Shown piece by piece: positions 15,137-15,406 of a DNA stretch of 15,406 bases. Position numbers and translations under genes: made by a program. The stretch lies in contig DNAE01000138.1 of the NCBI GenBank assembly GCA_003543635.1, forward strand, positions 1-15,406. Direction: 5' to 3'. The DNA is from Clostridiales bacterium (lineage in GTDB: Bacteria > Bacillota > Clostridia > Saccharofermentanales > Saccharofermentanaceae). The notes beneath the pieces were generated by a model. It had not been told where the DNA came from and ran no database searches. It saw nothing but the letters and a program-made list of their open reading frames with translations. Each line of letters begins with the position of its first letter. Positions within the stretch are counted from its first letter, which is position 1.

Positions 15137-15406
15137 TTACTCGTCCCTGAGCTGCTTTCCCGTGAGCTCCAGGAAGACATCGTTGAGGGTGGGCTGCTCG
15201 GAGAAGATCTTCTTCATCTTGTATCCCCTGTCCTGAAGGATATTCACGATGTCTATCACGTTGTGCTTTCCGGATCCCGCTTCCACCTTGAGGGTATTGT
15301 TCTCGTATGTTACTCCGTAAACGTTTCTGAGTTCCCTTATTACTTCTATATCCTTATCCTCGAGTCCCGAGGCCTCGATCGTTATGATCTCGCTCTTCTT
15401 TATCAT
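15137..15406 (-). CDS. ABC transporter ATP-binding protein (partial, C-terminal end only)
   Basis: The last 89 residues of an ABC ATPase are visible and the gene runs off the right window edge; the Met at 15404-15406 is probably internal. The segment matches the accessory C-terminal domain (DUF4162-type) that follows the nucleotide-binding domain in ABC-2/drug exporters, ending in the hallmark PTLNDVFLELTGKQLRD. Walker motifs and the LSGGQ signature lie outside the window, so catalytic competence cannot be checked. Directly downstream are the two permeases it should energise. The promoter of this operon is also outside the window. Confidence 0.9.
   Translation of the reverse strand: MIKKSEIITIEASGLEDKDIEVIRELRNVYGVTYENNTLKVEAGSGKHNVIDIVNILQDRGYKMKKIFSEQPTLNDVFLELTGKQLRDE

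Noticed and set aside
15121..15180. 20 extra N-terminal residues for the first permease
   Set aside because: They fall within the ATPase coding region and are polar; the ATG at 15120 has a well-placed AAGGAAG and yields a typical permease N-terminus.
1..15406. CRISPR array, insertion sequence, prophage or defence island
   Set aside because: No direct-repeat/spacer pattern, transposase, integrase or phage gene is visible; gene density and codon style are uniform and most genes are housekeeping or envelope-related.

Overview
The window looks like chromosome of a Gram-positive, Firmicutes-type bacterium, most plausibly a class Clostridia / Lachnospiraceae-like organism of roughly 50-55 % GC (estimated by eye). 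The reasons are strong AGGAGG-type ribosome binding sites, an FMN-riboswitch-controlled riboflavin ECF transporter subunit, a lipoteichoic-acid-synthase-family enzyme, a VanY-type lipoprotein carboxypeptidase, a glmU-pth-mfd cluster, and Thr/Pro-rich extracellular linkers of the kind common in gut and rumen clostridia. The species cannot be named from sequence alone. Nearly everything is coding; the largest gene-free stretch is about 190 bases (riboswitch plus promoter).

Layout. (1) 2-2879, plus strand: a 5'-truncated alpha/beta hydrolase overlapping a membrane-anchored LtaS-family phosphotransferase. (2) 2881-3678, minus strand: ribU with an FMN riboswitch and its own promoter, tail-to-tail with the LtaS-like gene with 1 bp between stop codons. 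(3) 3682-5290, minus strand: a sugar-nucleotidyltransferase-like gene overlapping a VanY-like D,D-carboxypeptidase lipoprotein. (4) 5323-5413: a compact divergent promoter region built on a perfect 9-bp inverted repeat whose two arms are both TGCTATAAT extended -10 elements, followed on the glmU side by a terminator-like leader hairpin. (5) 5450-10910, plus strand: glmU, pth and mfd, overlapping and probably translationally coupled. (6) 10918-11043: tRNA-Arg(CCG) with its own promoter-like element and an intrinsic terminator. (7) 11042-15406, minus strand: an operon of an ABC ATPase (cut by the window edge), two ABC-2 permeases, a NarL-type sensor kinase and its response regulator. Its gene content matches the Bacillus subtilis LnrLMN/LnrJK linearmycin-resistance type of system.

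Functionally the left half is dominated by cell-envelope synthesis (UDP-GlcNAc by GlmU, a second nucleotidyltransferase, polyanionic polymer synthesis, peptidoglycan trimming) plus riboflavin uptake. The middle is housekeeping (peptidyl-tRNA recycling, transcription-coupled repair, an arginine tRNA). The right end is a self-contained sensing/export module probably protecting the envelope. I found no insertion sequences, phage genes, CRISPR arrays or pseudogenes. No wholly new system is evident; the most notable items are the mirror-image divergent promoters, the glmU leader hairpin, the riboswitch expression platform and the Lnr-like module.
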